Origin: an uncultured Phocaeicola sp.
GTDB taxonomy: Bacteria; Bacteroidota; Bacteroidia; Bacteroidales; Bacteroidaceae
DNA length: 57,984 nucleotides
Assembly (NCBI GenBank): GCA_948579315.1
Contig: CAPAOL010000019.1
Span: 1 to 57,984, forward strand
Direction: 5' to 3'
This document shows positions 43,039 to 53,659 of the stretch, in pieces (the first letter of the stretch is position 1; the number at the start of each line of letters is the position of its first letter). Under the pieces are notes generated by a model that was given only the letters and a program-made list of their open reading frames with translations, did no database searches and was not told the DNA's origin. The position numbers were made by a program, and so were the translations under genes.

Positions 43039-45603
43039 TTAGATAAACCAACGTACGTAGCAGAAATCTTGACGGTGTGGAAGTTCCGGATTTTTCGGGA
43101 ACATACGGTAAGACACCTTGAAGCTACCTGCATTCGACAAGCTGTGTTTAACTTGGAATGTATACAAGTTACCTTCTTTCTTGATGACACTAAACGGTTC
43201 TACAGAGTAAACATGTTGTTTTCCGTCTGCAGTTGTATAAGTAGTAACCAGTTCAAGTCCCACTGCATCATTCAAGCCTTTTTCATCTATCACGTAAGTA
43301 ATAGTATATTCTTTTCCGCTTTCGATATCACCGTTCTTCAGGTCTTCTACCTTGTCGCAAGATACGATTTCAATAGCATCCCATTTAGCGACCACTTCTT
43401 CTTTCCAAGCTGCGATTTCTTTTGCTTTCGCATTATCATTAGCAGCCAAAGTTTGGAAACGTTTCGCCAGTTTGCAATAGAATTTGCTATAGTAATCATC
43501 CAACTGACGCTTCATTGTATAATGAGGAGCGATCTGTGCGATAGAATTCTTCACCACTTTAATCCAGCCTTCAGGATATCCTTTCTTATTACGTGCATAA
43601 TACAACGGCAAGATTTCAGTTTCAAGAATACTGTAAATAGTAGCAGCATCCAACTGATCCTGATGTTCCTGGTTCTGATAAGTACGTTTTTCTGTCAACG
43701 CCCAACCTGCACCTTCACGGTAACCTTCCAGCCACCATCCGTCTAATACAGAGAAGTTAACAACACCGTTCATCAAAGCTTTTTCACCCGATGTACCGGA
43801 TGCTTCCAACGGACGAGTCGGAGTATTCAACCAGATATCAACGCCTGAAACCAGACGACGAGCCAATTGCATATCATAATTTTCAAGGAAGATAATCTTA
43901 CCCAGGAATTCCGGACGGCGAGAGATCTCAATAATACGCTTAATCAAGCCCTGTCCTGCTCCATCGTGTGGGTGAGCCTTACCTGTAAACAGGAATTGTA
44001 CCGGATAATCAGGATTATTCACAATCTTAGAAAGACGCTCCAAGTCGGTGAACAACAAGTGTGCACGTTTGTAAGTAGCAAAACGACGACCGAAACCAAT
44101 CAGCAATGCATTTGGATTGATCTTATCCATCAGTGAAACGATACGGGAAGGATCTCCCTGGTTCTTCAACCATGTATCGCGGAATGACTTACGGATATAG
44201 TCAACCAACTTATTCTTCATAGTCAAACGAGTCTTCCAAATCTCTTCATCGGGCACATTGTAGATAGCTTCCCAAATTTTAGGATTAGATTGATCGCACC
44301 AGAAGTTTTCGTTGAAATATTTAAAGTACAGTTCTTTCCATTCAGTTGCACTCCAAGTCGGGAAGTGAACACCATTCGTTACATATCCTACGTGGCTTTC
44401 TTCCGGGAAATAACCTTTCCAGATAGAAGAGAACATTTCTTGAGAAACTTTTCCGTGCAGCCAGCTCACACCGTTCACTTCTTGTGAAGTGTTACAAGCA
44501 AAAACAGACATACAGAAACGTTCGCCCTTGTCACCCGGATTGTTACGTCCAAGATCCATCAAGTCATCCCAAGTGATACCCATTCTGGAAGGATAACCAC
44601 CCATATATTTGCCGAACAAGCCTTCATCAAAATAGTCGTGACCTGCAGGAACCGGAGTATGAACAGTGTAAAGAGAAGAAGCACGAACCAACTCGATAGC
44701 TTGATCGAAAGTCAATCCTGTAGCTACATAGTCGCAGATACGCTGAACATTGATCAATGCAGCATGTCCTTCATTACAGTGATAAACATCTTTCTTGATA
44801 CCCAGTGCTTTCAAAGTCAAGATACCACCGATACCCAACAAGATTTCTTGTTTCAAACGGTTTTCCCAGTCGCCGCCATAAAGCTGGTGAGTGATAGGAC
44901 GGTCGAATTCGCTGTTCATTTCATTATCCGTATCAAGCAGATACAAAGAAATACGTCCAACGTTTACACGCCATACGTTTGCATGAACAAAATAATCAAG
45001 ATAAGGAACATCAACTATCAACGGCTGACCATTGGCATCCATTACACGTTCAATAGGAAGTTGACCGAAGTTTTGTGCTTCGTAGTTGGCAATCTGCTGT
45101 CCATCCATAGACAACGTTTGAGTAAAGTAGCCGTAACGATACAAGAAACCTACTGCGCACAAATCAACATTGCTGTCGGAAGCCTCTTTCAGATAGTCAC
45201 CAGCCAGTACACCCAGACCACCGGAATATATTTTCAGGACGCTGCTCAAGCCATATTCCATACTGAAATAAGCTACAGATGGGCGTTGCTCATCCGGCTT
45301 TACATCCATGTAATCTCTGAATTTCGTATAAACTTCATTCATTCTTTTCAGAATCACTTTGTCTTTTGCCAGTGCTTCCAGCTTTTCATAGCTCATACGT
45401 TCCAACAACAGTACTGGATTCTGTCCACATTCTTTCCAAAGTTCCGGATCTAGATCTCTAAACAGTTCAGTCGCTTCAAAATTCCATGCCCACCAAATGT
45501 TGCGTGCGATTTCAGACAACTTCTCCAACTCTTCCGGTATACGTGATTTTACAGTAACCTCTTTCCAGTTGGGAGTATTCACATTACTAACTTTGATTTT
45601 CAT
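43039..45603 (-). CDS. glgP: alpha-glucan (glycogen) phosphorylase, GT35
   Basis: 854 residues. The N-terminus carries the DUF3417 domain (PEELEKLSEIARNIWWAWNF), then the GT35 catalytic domain with YFSMEYGLSSVLKIYSGGLG, and the pyridoxal-phosphate Lys near residue 600 in EASGTSGEKALMNGVVN. Bacterial long-type phosphorylase releasing glucose 1-phosphate from glycogen or maltodextrins. It follows the glycogen synthase gene by 36 bases, so synthesis and breakdown are co-transcribed. Confidence 0.95.
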   Translation of the reverse strand: MKIKVSNVNTPNWKEVTVKSRIPEELEKLSEIARNIWWAWNFEATELFRDLDPELWKECGQNPVLLLERMSYEKLEALAKDKVILKRMNEVYTKFRDYMDVKPDEQRPSVAYFSMEYGLSSVLKIYSGGLGVLAGDYLKEASDSNVDLCAVGFLYRYGYFTQTLSMDGQQIANYEAQNFGQLPIERVMDANGQPLIVDVPYLDYFVHANVWRVNVGRISLYLLDTDNEMNSEFDRPITHQLYGGDWENRLKQEILLGIGGILTLKALGIKKDVYHCNEGHAALINVQRICDYVATGLTFDQAIELVRASSLYTVHTPVPAGHDYFDEGLFGKYMGGYPSRMGITWDDLMDLGRNNPGDKGERFCMSVFACNTSQEVNGVSWLHGKVSQEMFSSIWKGYFPEESHVGYVTNGVHFPTWSATEWKELYFKYFNENFWCDQSNPKIWEAIYNVPDEEIWKTRLTMKNKLVDYIRKSFRDTWLKNQGDPSRIVSLMDKINPNALLIGFGRRFATYKRAHLLFTDLERLSKIVNNPDYPVQFLFTGKAHPHDGAGQGLIKRIIEISRRPEFLGKIIFLENYDMQLARRLVSGVDIWLNTPTRPLEASGTSGEKALMNGVVNFSVLDGWWLEGYREGAGWALTEKRTYQNQEHQDQLDAATIYSILETEILPLYYARNKKGYPEGWIKVVKNSIAQIAPHYTMKRQLDDYYSKFYCKLAKRFQTLAANDNAKAKEIAAWKEEVVAKWDAIEIVSCDKVEDLKNGDIESGKEYTITYVIDEKGLNDAVGLELVTTYTTADGKQHVYSVEPFSVIKKEGNLYTFQVKHSLSNAGSFKVSYRMFPKNPELPHRQDFCYVRWFI

Positions 45604-45639
45604 AATGTTTACGTTTACTTATTGATAAATAATTCTTTC

Positions 45640-47301
45640 TTAACTCAACTGACGCTTCATAGCATTGCGCAAGGCAATGTCATAAGCCTCATAGTAATAT
45701 TGTATAAAGTGCTTCCATAAAGCCTGTTCTGCCACTTCGGCAGCACGCTTACGGATTTCCTTCACTTCTTTCTCCGTCTTATCCGCAAATAACGTAATCG
45801 TATCTTTGATACCATCCGCTACTTCCGAATAATTATAGTCCGAACGATGCAGCACTTCTACTCCATCATTAATGCCATGCTGGTTCTTCAGACTGTTTAC
45901 CCAAAGTCCGAATCCTGCCAGATCAGTAGTGATTGTCGGCACATGGAATGCTACACTTTCCAACGGAGTATATCCCCACGGTTCGTAATAAGAAGCATAG
46001 ACACTCAAATCCTGCCCCAGCAGTATATCATAATATTCTTTATTCATGATGCCATCACGACCATCCAGATAACAAGGTACAAAAATCACTTTGACCTTAT
46101 CTTCCGGACGATTGCCCATTCCCAAATATTTCAACATGTCCAACACCTGGTCATGAGTCATATTATGCAGCCAATGAGTGACAAATGGTACTTCGAGCGG
46201 AGTGTCAAACTTCTTCTTGCTCTTCAAACGTACTTGCAAATCCTCACGGGGTTCTCCTACCCAACCGGGAACATTGATGAATGCCAAAACATTCTTATGC
46301 AAATTCTTGTCTCTGTTCAAGCGGTTTAATGATTCCAAAAATACATCAATACCTTTATTCTTAAACTCATATCGTCCACTGGTTCCGACAATTAACGTAT
46401 CATCACCCAGATTTGTTCCCAATAATTTATTCGCTACATTGAGCATCAAGGTACGCGCACGTTTACGTTTTCCGGTAAATGTGCTTCCTTTCGGTACAAA
46501 ATCATCTTCAAAACCGTTCATCAGAACAACATCTGCCGGTTTATCCAGTAATTCCTTACACTCATTATTGGTTATTTCGCTCACCGTCGTAAAGCAGTCT
46601 ACGTAATGTGCAGTCTGTTTCTCAATCGAGTGTTTCGATTGCATGTTCAGTTCCTGCGCCATCTGGTCGCCATTATAAGCAAACAGATAGTCATACAACG
46701 GTTTATGATTACCGGCAATAGAACGACCGATAGAAGTAGCATGAGTCGTAAAAATAGTAGCCACCTCCGGCACAGCTTCCTGTACATAAAGTGCTCCCAT
46801 TCCAGTCATCCATTCATGCGCCTGATATACCACCTTATCCGTTTCTGTCAGGTTATAGCGATAGAAACTCTCTACCACTCTTCCCGCAGCGTATGAAAAC
46901 ATAGAAGCTTCGTCGTAATCGCCATAAGCGTGCAACGAATCTACTTGATAACGATTCCACATTTCTGTGTATATATCGTTTTTTTTCTCAAAAAAAGGTT
47001 GGGAATCGACCAGAATGACTATGGGTTCACCGGGGATATTCCATCGTCCTATACGGACAGAAAGTTTGTCTTTCTCAAGTGCATGCTTTTTCCATGCAGC
47101 ACATAGGTTATCCGACTCGATGAATAGAGGGTTTTCTTTTCCTTGCCATACATCAGGACCTATGAAGAAAATTCTATCATGAAACTTTTCCTGCAATGTA
47201 TTTGCCCGTGTCGACAAGACGGTATATATCCCTCCTACTTTATTACATACTTCCCAGCTGGACTCGAAGATATAATCGGGGGTTAATAAATCTTTTACCA
47301 T
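45640..47301 (-). CDS. glycogen synthase, GT3-like (eukaryote-type)
   Basis: 553 residues from the ATG at 47301 (MVKDLLTPDYIFESSWEVCN). The opening SWEVCNKVGGIYTVLSTRA, VYQAHEWMTGMGALYV, and PSYYEPWGYTPLES-like YASYYEPWGYTPLESVAFHV match the GT3 glycogen synthases of animals and fungi rather than bacterial GlgA (GT5). Probably uses UDP-glucose (family knowledge). No glgB or glgC is nearby. Confidence 0.9.
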   Translation of the reverse strand: MVKDLLTPDYIFESSWEVCNKVGGIYTVLSTRANTLQEKFHDRIFFIGPDVWQGKENPLFIESDNLCAAWKKHALEKDKLSVRIGRWNIPGEPIVILVDSQPFFEKKNDIYTEMWNRYQVDSLHAYGDYDEASMFSYAAGRVVESFYRYNLTETDKVVYQAHEWMTGMGALYVQEAVPEVATIFTTHATSIGRSIAGNHKPLYDYLFAYNGDQMAQELNMQSKHSIEKQTAHYVDCFTTVSEITNNECKELLDKPADVVLMNGFEDDFVPKGSTFTGKRKRARTLMLNVANKLLGTNLGDDTLIVGTSGRYEFKNKGIDVFLESLNRLNRDKNLHKNVLAFINVPGWVGEPREDLQVRLKSKKKFDTPLEVPFVTHWLHNMTHDQVLDMLKYLGMGNRPEDKVKVIFVPCYLDGRDGIMNKEYYDILLGQDLSVYASYYEPWGYTPLESVAFHVPTITTDLAGFGLWVNSLKNQHGINDGVEVLHRSDYNYSEVADGIKDTITLFADKTEKEVKEIRKRAAEVAEQALWKHFIQYYYEAYDIALRNAMKRQLS

Positions 47302-47335
47302 ATAATATATTAAAACTCTTTTTAGTATGCGAGTG

Positions 47336-47343
47336 CAAAAGTA
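47336..47343 (-). promoter_or_regulatory. -7 promoter element of the glycogen operon
   Basis: Minus-strand TACTTTTG matches TAnnTTTG, 35 bases before the synthase ATG. Confidence 0.6.
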
Positions 47344-47431
47344 CACATTATTCTTTGAAAAATAATACTTTATGCGAAAAATATGAGTTAAGAAGAGGAA
47401 AGAAACGTTGTCCTACAATGAAAAAAGAATA

Positions 47432-47467
47432 TCCCCTTGTACATGCAAAGCTGCATGAACAAGGGGA
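47432..47467. terminator. hairpin between the V-ATPase and glycogen operons
   Basis: TCCCCTTGT plus CATGCA (47432-47447) pairs with TGCATG plus ACAAGGGGA (47452-47467), a 15-pair stem with one bulged position on each side. It lies after the V-ATPase K gene on the minus strand; a T run (CCGTTTTTT) follows on the plus strand, so direction is ambiguous. Confidence 0.65.
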
Positions 47468-47535
47468 CTTACCGTTTTTTAGGAAATAAATCCTAAAAAA
47501 ATGATTTACGTAGAAAAACTACATAAATTTGAATA

Positions 47536-47967
<432 letters not shown>

Positions 47968-47986
47968 TTATTTATTTTTTAATTAA

Positions 47987-49813
47987 TTATTTTTTTACTG
48001 TAGCAAATGGTTTATAGGCTTCACCCTTACCATTATAACCTGAATTCTTAAAATATTCGACAAACGTAAGACGAAGTGGATGTACAAAGGCACTCAAACA
48101 AGACATGGCAATATTCAGTGTATGCCCGAATATTAATATCACACCGCACAAAATCCAGCCTAATACCGGACCCGCAGCGTCATTCACCATAAATGCCAAT
48201 TGATTAAATACTCCACCAAGCATAGCGCCTGCCAGTCCTAAAGCATACAGACGAATGTAAGAAAGCACATCACCCATCAGTCCGGTGGCCATATTGTAAG
48301 TATCCCATACACCGGCACCGATATTAACGAATATATTGCGATGAATGTTATTCAACAGATAAATGCCAATAGCCGAAATTCCACCTATCACAATAAATGC
48401 CCATGTTGATACGTCTTCTGAAATGACCTTGAAAAAGGACAAGCCTCCCGTAGCAATAAAACCTACCACAAGCAACAACCATCCCCATGCGCTCAACGAC
48501 TCCTTGAAGCCGAATCGTACTGTCTGTCCGATAGCCTTCACCAGCATAGCAATACAAATATGCACCACACCAATAATAAGTGCCAGCAACATTTGTTTGT
48601 CATACGTAGTGTCACCGATTTTACCGACAATCATGAATTGCTTCAATTGATCCGGCAACTCTAAGTCAAACAAGTTGACTCCGAAGAATGTACCCAATAT
48701 GGTTCCGATAACAGACGTGAAAATACCTAACGTTATGACCAAATTCATCATTCCCCGCATCGATTCCGGCATTTTCTTCTTCAAGAAGAGACCTAAAAGT
48801 ATCAATGCCAGCCCATATCCTGCATCTCCCATACAAAAGGCGAAAAAAAGCGAAAAGAAAGGAGCCACAAGAGGAGTCGGATCAAACTCAGCATAATCAG
48901 GCATACCATACATCTTGGTAAGCACCTCATACATACGAGTGAAGGCATTGTTTTTCAATTTAATAGGCGCGTTGTCTTCACGTGTAGCAGGACGTATTTC
49001 ATAATATACGCTGCTATTATCAAGCAATGTCTGCACTTCGTGCTGATTATCTTCGGGAATCCATCCTTCCAACAACACAACTACGCCTTCGGCCATTTCC
49101 CGACTGTTGCGTTTCACTTTCAGCAAATCGATATCGCCCTCAAGTTGAATACTACATTTCTCCAGTGTACGATAGTTCTTCTTGCAGAAAGCTTTCAGTG
49201 CATCCTTTGCCTGTACAAGCATCTCTTCCGTCTTTGCCTGTTTCTGTCTCAATTCGGACAGACTCAAAGAAGGCAAACGAAGAGACTCTCTTTCCAGTTC
49301 CACCGCTTGCGAAGTCACAGTCATGAAAAAGATCACTCCACCTTGTTCATTTATAATGATGGCATTGTGTTCTTTCACCCACACTTCGTCAAACTCTTTC
49401 TCCGGACAAGTATAGAAACGTACATACAAACCTGCTTTTTCTAACCGCTGAACGGACTGCCAATCGAAATCTCCCCACATTTCCATCTGTGCTATATCTT
49501 TGGAAATGGCAGGTAATTGCTGGTTCAAATCTTGTATTCTTACCTGCAACTCTTCGTATTCCTTCGTCAAAACATCAGCCGACTGTTCCGCATAGATCGT
49601 TTCATCCGGTTGTTTATCCGCCCAAGCATACATGTTTTGAAGCATATTCTTGTACAGAACGCGTTTTTGGATAAACTGTTGCAAGTCATCATCCATTTCG
49701 CCCAACTGCTTTTCTACAATATGAACAACTCCTAACTCACGGATTTTTTGCAAAAACAACTCATACTCTTTATGATAAACCAGGAATGTGAGTTTCTTCA
49801 TTTTTGTAATCAT
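47987..49813 (-). CDS. ntpI: V-type ATP synthase subunit I
   Basis: 608 residues. The soluble N-terminal half has two coiled-coil parts (KEYELFLQKIRELGVVHIVE; VRIQDLNQQLPAISKDIAQM). The C-terminal half has about seven helices, with FFAFCMGDAGYGLALILLGL, MGDVLSYIRLYALGLAGAML (with the Arg near the rotor) and FVHPLRLTFVEYFKN. Stator and ion-channel subunit. Its ATG overlaps the subunit D stop codon by four bases; ATG 49804 is an alternative start. Confidence 0.94.
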   Translation of the reverse strand: MITKMKKLTFLVYHKEYELFLQKIRELGVVHIVEKQLGEMDDDLQQFIQKRVLYKNMLQNMYAWADKQPDETIYAEQSADVLTKEYEELQVRIQDLNQQLPAISKDIAQMEMWGDFDWQSVQRLEKAGLYVRFYTCPEKEFDEVWVKEHNAIIINEQGGVIFFMTVTSQAVELERESLRLPSLSLSELRQKQAKTEEMLVQAKDALKAFCKKNYRTLEKCSIQLEGDIDLLKVKRNSREMAEGVVVLLEGWIPEDNQHEVQTLLDNSSVYYEIRPATREDNAPIKLKNNAFTRMYEVLTKMYGMPDYAEFDPTPLVAPFFSLFFAFCMGDAGYGLALILLGLFLKKKMPESMRGMMNLVITLGIFTSVIGTILGTFFGVNLFDLELPDQLKQFMIVGKIGDTTYDKQMLLALIIGVVHICIAMLVKAIGQTVRFGFKESLSAWGWLLLVVGFIATGGLSFFKVISEDVSTWAFIVIGGISAIGIYLLNNIHRNIFVNIGAGVWDTYNMATGLMGDVLSYIRLYALGLAGAMLGGVFNQLAFMVNDAAGPVLGWILCGVILIFGHTLNIAMSCLSAFVHPLRLTFVEYFKNSGYNGKGEAYKPFATVKK

Positions 49814-50415
49814 GCCTCTACCTCCTTCCTTTTTTCTTGATGGGATTTCATGATCTTTTGCGAAGATTTCGACAGGTTTTCTTCATCTTCCATAAATCGC
49901 TTGATCTTTCGCAATGCATCCTGATAGCCCGGTATCTGCACCTTCTCAAAAAGGTTCACCTTTTGAGTGGTCTTTTTCCTTGCATGTTCTAACAAGTTCA
50001 GCTTGGCGAGCATAAATTCACGTTCAATTGCCGTATGAGCCAACTCTTCCAACAGATGGATACCGTCGGCATACCACTTGGGAGCATTAAACATACTGTA
50101 CGGACGTATCTCGAATTCTACATTCTCGAGCAACGGTACACGCACACCCGCAATCTTTTTCACGCCAAGATGAACATCATTCACCTTTATTAATGAAGCG
50201 TCAAACTCATTCCAAAGGGCGAACATGGCTTCATAGGCTTGAATTTGTTGTTTGAGCCTATCCTCCAGATCGGCAGCTTCCGTTTTACAGCGTTTCACTT
50301 CCATGCGGAGGGCACTTTCCTTATTCTTAATGATAGGAAGCGTACGCACCCGCACTTTCAGTTGCTTTTCGAGCTGCTGAAGAGAGGTTTTGTTATATTG
50401 AAACTTTATAGCCAC
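49810..50415 (-). CDS. ntpD: V-type ATP synthase subunit D
   Basis: 201 residues, mainly two long helices (KTSLQQLEKQLKVRVRTLPI at the start; HARKKTTQKVNLFEKVQIPG near the end), the central rotor shaft of V/A-ATPases. Overlaps the start of subunit I. Confidence 0.92.
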   Translation of the reverse strand: MAIKFQYNKTSLQQLEKQLKVRVRTLPIIKNKESALRMEVKRCKTEAADLEDRLKQQIQAYEAMFALWNEFDASLIKVNDVHLGVKKIAGVRVPLLENVEFEIRPYSMFNAPKWYADGIHLLEELAHTAIEREFMLAKLNLLEHARKKTTQKVNLFEKVQIPGYQDALRKIKRFMEDEENLSKSSQKIMKSHQEKRKEVEA

Positions 50416-50521
50416 AATGTTCTATTTACTATTTAACTATTTACGATTTACGATTGAAATTACTTTTATGACCATTTACAATTAACATACTTCAATCATA
50501 AATGGTAAATCGTCTAATCGT
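50416..50521. repeat. TTTACGATT repeat region between subunits D and B
   Basis: TTTACGATT occurs in overlapping copies at 50439-50455, with inverted partners (ATGGTAAATCGTCTAATCG) further on. The same repeat with ATTGAA(A/G)TT after it occurs between subunits B and A near 51862-51890. Possibly an RNA processing or spacing element; function unknown. Confidence 0.55.
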
Positions 50522-51850
50522 CTAATTATTTTGTTTTGGCCAGTATTGATCCACCAATTCTTTCTTGATATTCACTTCTTCCGGACGGAAGTATTTACCG
50601 AACAAGCCCCAAGCAACATCCAGCATTTCAGTTGTATCAAGGTTAACATCAATAGCCAATAACTGATTGGAATAGTCCTTCGCAAAAGCCAACGTACGTT
50701 CGTCGTAGTTTGTCAGGTCGAAACCATTTTCCATCTTCGTCTTAGCGTTAGCGGCATCTGCATAAAGACGTACAGCGGCATTCATCACCTGCGGATGGTC
50801 TTTACGCGTCTTCTTACCGGTAACCAGCTGTTTCAAACGAGACAATGAACGGAACGGGTCAACAATAACCTTACCAATATCACTATCACGACGCAGGAAC
50901 AACTGACCTTCTGTGATGTATCCCGTATTATCAGGCACAGCGTGCGTAATATCTCCACCAGACAAAGTAGTCACCGCAATAATTGTGATTGAACCGCCGG
51001 AAGGGAACTGCACCGCCTTTTCGTAAATCTTCGCCAAGTCCGAGTAAAGTGATCCCGGCATAGAGTCTTTAGACGGAATCTGGTCCATACGGTTGGATAC
51101 GATTGCCAACGCATCAGCATAGCTCGTCATATCGGTCAACAGTACCAGCACTTTCTCATTATTATTTACTGCAAAATATTCAGCAGCAGTCAGTGCCATA
51201 TCTGGAATCAGCAAACGTTCTACCGGTGGGTTTTCGGTCGTATTCATGAAACTCACGATACGGTCGAGCGCACCGGCATTAGAGAACACATTCTTAAAGT
51301 ACAGGTAGTCGTCATTCGTCATACCCATACCACCGAGGATAATCTTATCCGTTTCAGCACGTAAGGCCACGTTTGCCATTACCTGATTGAACGGTTGATC
51401 CGGATCGGCAAAGAATGGAATCTTCTGACCGGATACCAGCGTATTGTTCAAGTCGATACCAGCAATACCCGTTGCAATCAGTTCCGACGGTTGTTTACGC
51501 CGAACCGGATTCACAGACGGACCACCAATTTCCACTTCCTGTCCTTCAATGTCCGGACCTCCATCAATCGGGTCACCGAAAGCATTGAAGAAACGTCCGG
51601 CCAGCTGCTCACTCACTTTCAATGTAGGCGATTTGCCGAGAAATACTACTTCGGCATTGGTCGGAATACCTTCCGTACCTTCAAATACCTGCAAAGTGAC
51701 ATCGTCACCGGCAATCTTAACCACCTGTGCCAGTTTACCGTCCACGGTGGCAAGCTCGTCATACCCTACCCCTGTCGCTTTCAACGAACAAGTAGCCTTG
51801 GTAATCTGAGTAATCTTGGTATATATCTTTTGAAAAGCTTTTGTTGCCAT
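50522..51850 (-). CDS. ntpB: V-type ATP synthase subunit B (non-catalytic)
   Basis: 442 residues. KIYTKITQITKATCSLKATG opens the beta-barrel domain; TGIAGIDLNNTLVSGQKIPF stands where the catalytic subunit has its P-loop, and MTSYADALAIVSNRMDQIPS plus GYITEGQLFLRRDSDIGKVI are typical of B. It lacks a Walker A motif, as expected. Forms the A3B3 hexamer with subunit A. Confidence 0.95.
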   Translation of the reverse strand: MATKAFQKIYTKITQITKATCSLKATGVGYDELATVDGKLAQVVKIAGDDVTLQVFEGTEGIPTNAEVVFLGKSPTLKVSEQLAGRFFNAFGDPIDGGPDIEGQEVEIGGPSVNPVRRKQPSELIATGIAGIDLNNTLVSGQKIPFFADPDQPFNQVMANVALRAETDKIILGGMGMTNDDYLYFKNVFSNAGALDRIVSFMNTTENPPVERLLIPDMALTAAEYFAVNNNEKVLVLLTDMTSYADALAIVSNRMDQIPSKDSMPGSLYSDLAKIYEKAVQFPSGGSITIIAVTTLSGGDITHAVPDNTGYITEGQLFLRRDSDIGKVIVDPFRSLSRLKQLVTGKKTRKDHPQVMNAAVRLYADAANAKTKMENGFDLTNYDERTLAFAKDYSNQLLAIDVNLDTTEMLDVAWGLFGKYFRPEEVNIKKELVDQYWPKQNN

Positions 51851-51881
51851 CTTACTTATTTACGATTTAACAATTTACGAT

Positions 51882-53642
51882 TTACGATTGAAGTTTCCTC
51901 TCTTCAATCAATTCCTTCAGTTGTTTCTGGAATCCTTCATACTGTTCTGATTTGAACTTCGAGTAGTTCATCTGCTTACAGATATTAATTATCTTCTTGA
52001 AGTAGTCCATTACTTCATTGAAGTTATCAAATTCAAATTCCGTATGACAGATGTCGATTACCATGTTCAGAATGTCTTCCTGACGTTCCATCGGAGTTAC
52101 CGCATCAATTTCGTCGAATGCATCCTGTTGCAGGATTACAAAGTCAATCAATTCAGATTTCCAGAAGATCACGTGATATTCTACTGGTACACCGTCGTCA
52201 CCGAGGATATTGATCTGTTCAGCAATTTCCTTACCACGTTGTAAACGGGTCTTAAGTTCATTGACTTTTCCGATCCATTCACCGTTGATATGACCTTTGA
52301 TATACTCTTCAAATTCCGGATATTCGATATATTTTGAATAAGAATCAATCGGATTCACTGCCGGATAACGTTTCTTATCGGCACGGTCCTGTTCCAAAGC
52401 ATAGAAACAGCGGGCTACCTTCTTCGTATTTTCAGTTACCGGTTCCTTCAAGTTACCACCGGCAGGAGATACTGTACCGATAAATGTAATAGAGCCCGTT
52501 TCGTCATTGTTAAGTTTTACATATCCCGCACGACCGTAGAAGTTGGAGATAATAGCCGAAATATCCATCGGGAAAGCATCTGGACCAGGCAACTCTTCCA
52601 TACGGTTGGACATCTCACGCAGAGCCTGCGCCCAACGGGAAGTAGAGTCAGCCATCAACAAGACTTTCAATCCCATTGAACGGTAATATTCCGCCAGTGT
52701 CATCGCTGTATATACAGATGCTTCACGCGCAGCTACCGGCATGTTAGAAGTATTGGCAATAATAATAGTACGCTCCATCAACTTACGTCCTGTGTGCGGG
52801 TCTACCAGTTCGGGGAACTCGGTAAAGATTTCCACCACCTCATTCGCACGTTCACCGCAAGCTGCAATGATAACGATATCCGCTTCCGCCTGCTTAGAAA
52901 TAGCATGCTGAAGCACCGTTTTACCTGTACCGAACGGACCGGGAATAAATCCCGTACCACCTTCCACAATCGGATTCAGCGTATCAATCACACGTACACC
53001 AGTCTCCAACAATTTGAAAGGACGCGGTTTTTCCTTATAATTCGTCATCGCACGTTTTACGGGCCATCTCTGAATCATAGTTACAGGAATATCATTACCT
53101 TCTTCGTCTGTCAGGATTGCGATAGTATCTTCTATCTTATAATCACCTTCCGGCATGATTGTTTTTACGGTAGCCGTTCCCTTCATAGTGAACGGAGCCA
53201 TTATTTTCAACGGCTGAAAGTTTTCATCCACCTGTCCCAACCATGCAGAAGCCTGCACTTTGTCACCTACATTCGCCAATGGTACGAAATGCCATATACG
53301 CTCTTTATCCAACGGATACGTATATTGTCCTCTCTTCAGGAAAACTCCGTCCATCTTGTCGAGGTCATTTTGCAGACCATCATAGTTTTTCGATAACATA
53401 CCCGGGCCTAATGTAACCTCAAGCATGTGTCCTGTAAATTCGGCTTCGGCGCCCACTTTCAGTCCACGGGTACTTTCAAACACCTGGACATATACATGTG
53501 AACCTACAACCTTAATCACCTCCGCCATCAACTTGTCGCCACCGGTCGAGATATAACAAATCTCATTTTGAGCTACCGGTCCGTCAACGACGAGGGTCAC
53601 CATGTTGGCAATAACGCCACTAACAGTTCCTTTTGTTGCCAT
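51882..53642 (-). CDS. ntpA: V-type ATP synthase subunit A (catalytic)
   Basis: 586 residues. Walker A is GPFGTGKTVLQHAI near residues 235-245; VIIAACGERANEVVEIFTEF, the catalytic-Arg region and LMADSTSRWAQALREMSNRM (Walker B-linked) are conserved. ATP synthesis or hydrolysis sits here. Preceded by the DUF2764 gene by 17 bases; 31 bases with TTTACGATT repeats separate it from subunit B. Confidence 0.96.
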   Translation of the reverse strand: MATKGTVSGVIANMVTLVVDGPVAQNEICYISTGGDKLMAEVIKVVGSHVYVQVFESTRGLKVGAEAEFTGHMLEVTLGPGMLSKNYDGLQNDLDKMDGVFLKRGQYTYPLDKERIWHFVPLANVGDKVQASAWLGQVDENFQPLKIMAPFTMKGTATVKTIMPEGDYKIEDTIAILTDEEGNDIPVTMIQRWPVKRAMTNYKEKPRPFKLLETGVRVIDTLNPIVEGGTGFIPGPFGTGKTVLQHAISKQAEADIVIIAACGERANEVVEIFTEFPELVDPHTGRKLMERTIIIANTSNMPVAAREASVYTAMTLAEYYRSMGLKVLLMADSTSRWAQALREMSNRMEELPGPDAFPMDISAIISNFYGRAGYVKLNNDETGSITFIGTVSPAGGNLKEPVTENTKKVARCFYALEQDRADKKRYPAVNPIDSYSKYIEYPEFEEYIKGHINGEWIGKVNELKTRLQRGKEIAEQINILGDDGVPVEYHVIFWKSELIDFVILQQDAFDEIDAVTPMERQEDILNMVIDICHTEFEFDNFNEVMDYFKKIINICKQMNYSKFKSEQYEGFQKQLKELIEERKLQS

Positions 53643-53659
53643 ATATTTCTTTAATTTTA

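Noticed and set aside
44638..45453. Long plus-strand frame (271 codons) over glycogen phosphorylase
   Set aside because: Antisense shadow of a conserved coding sequence; no ribosome site or promoter.
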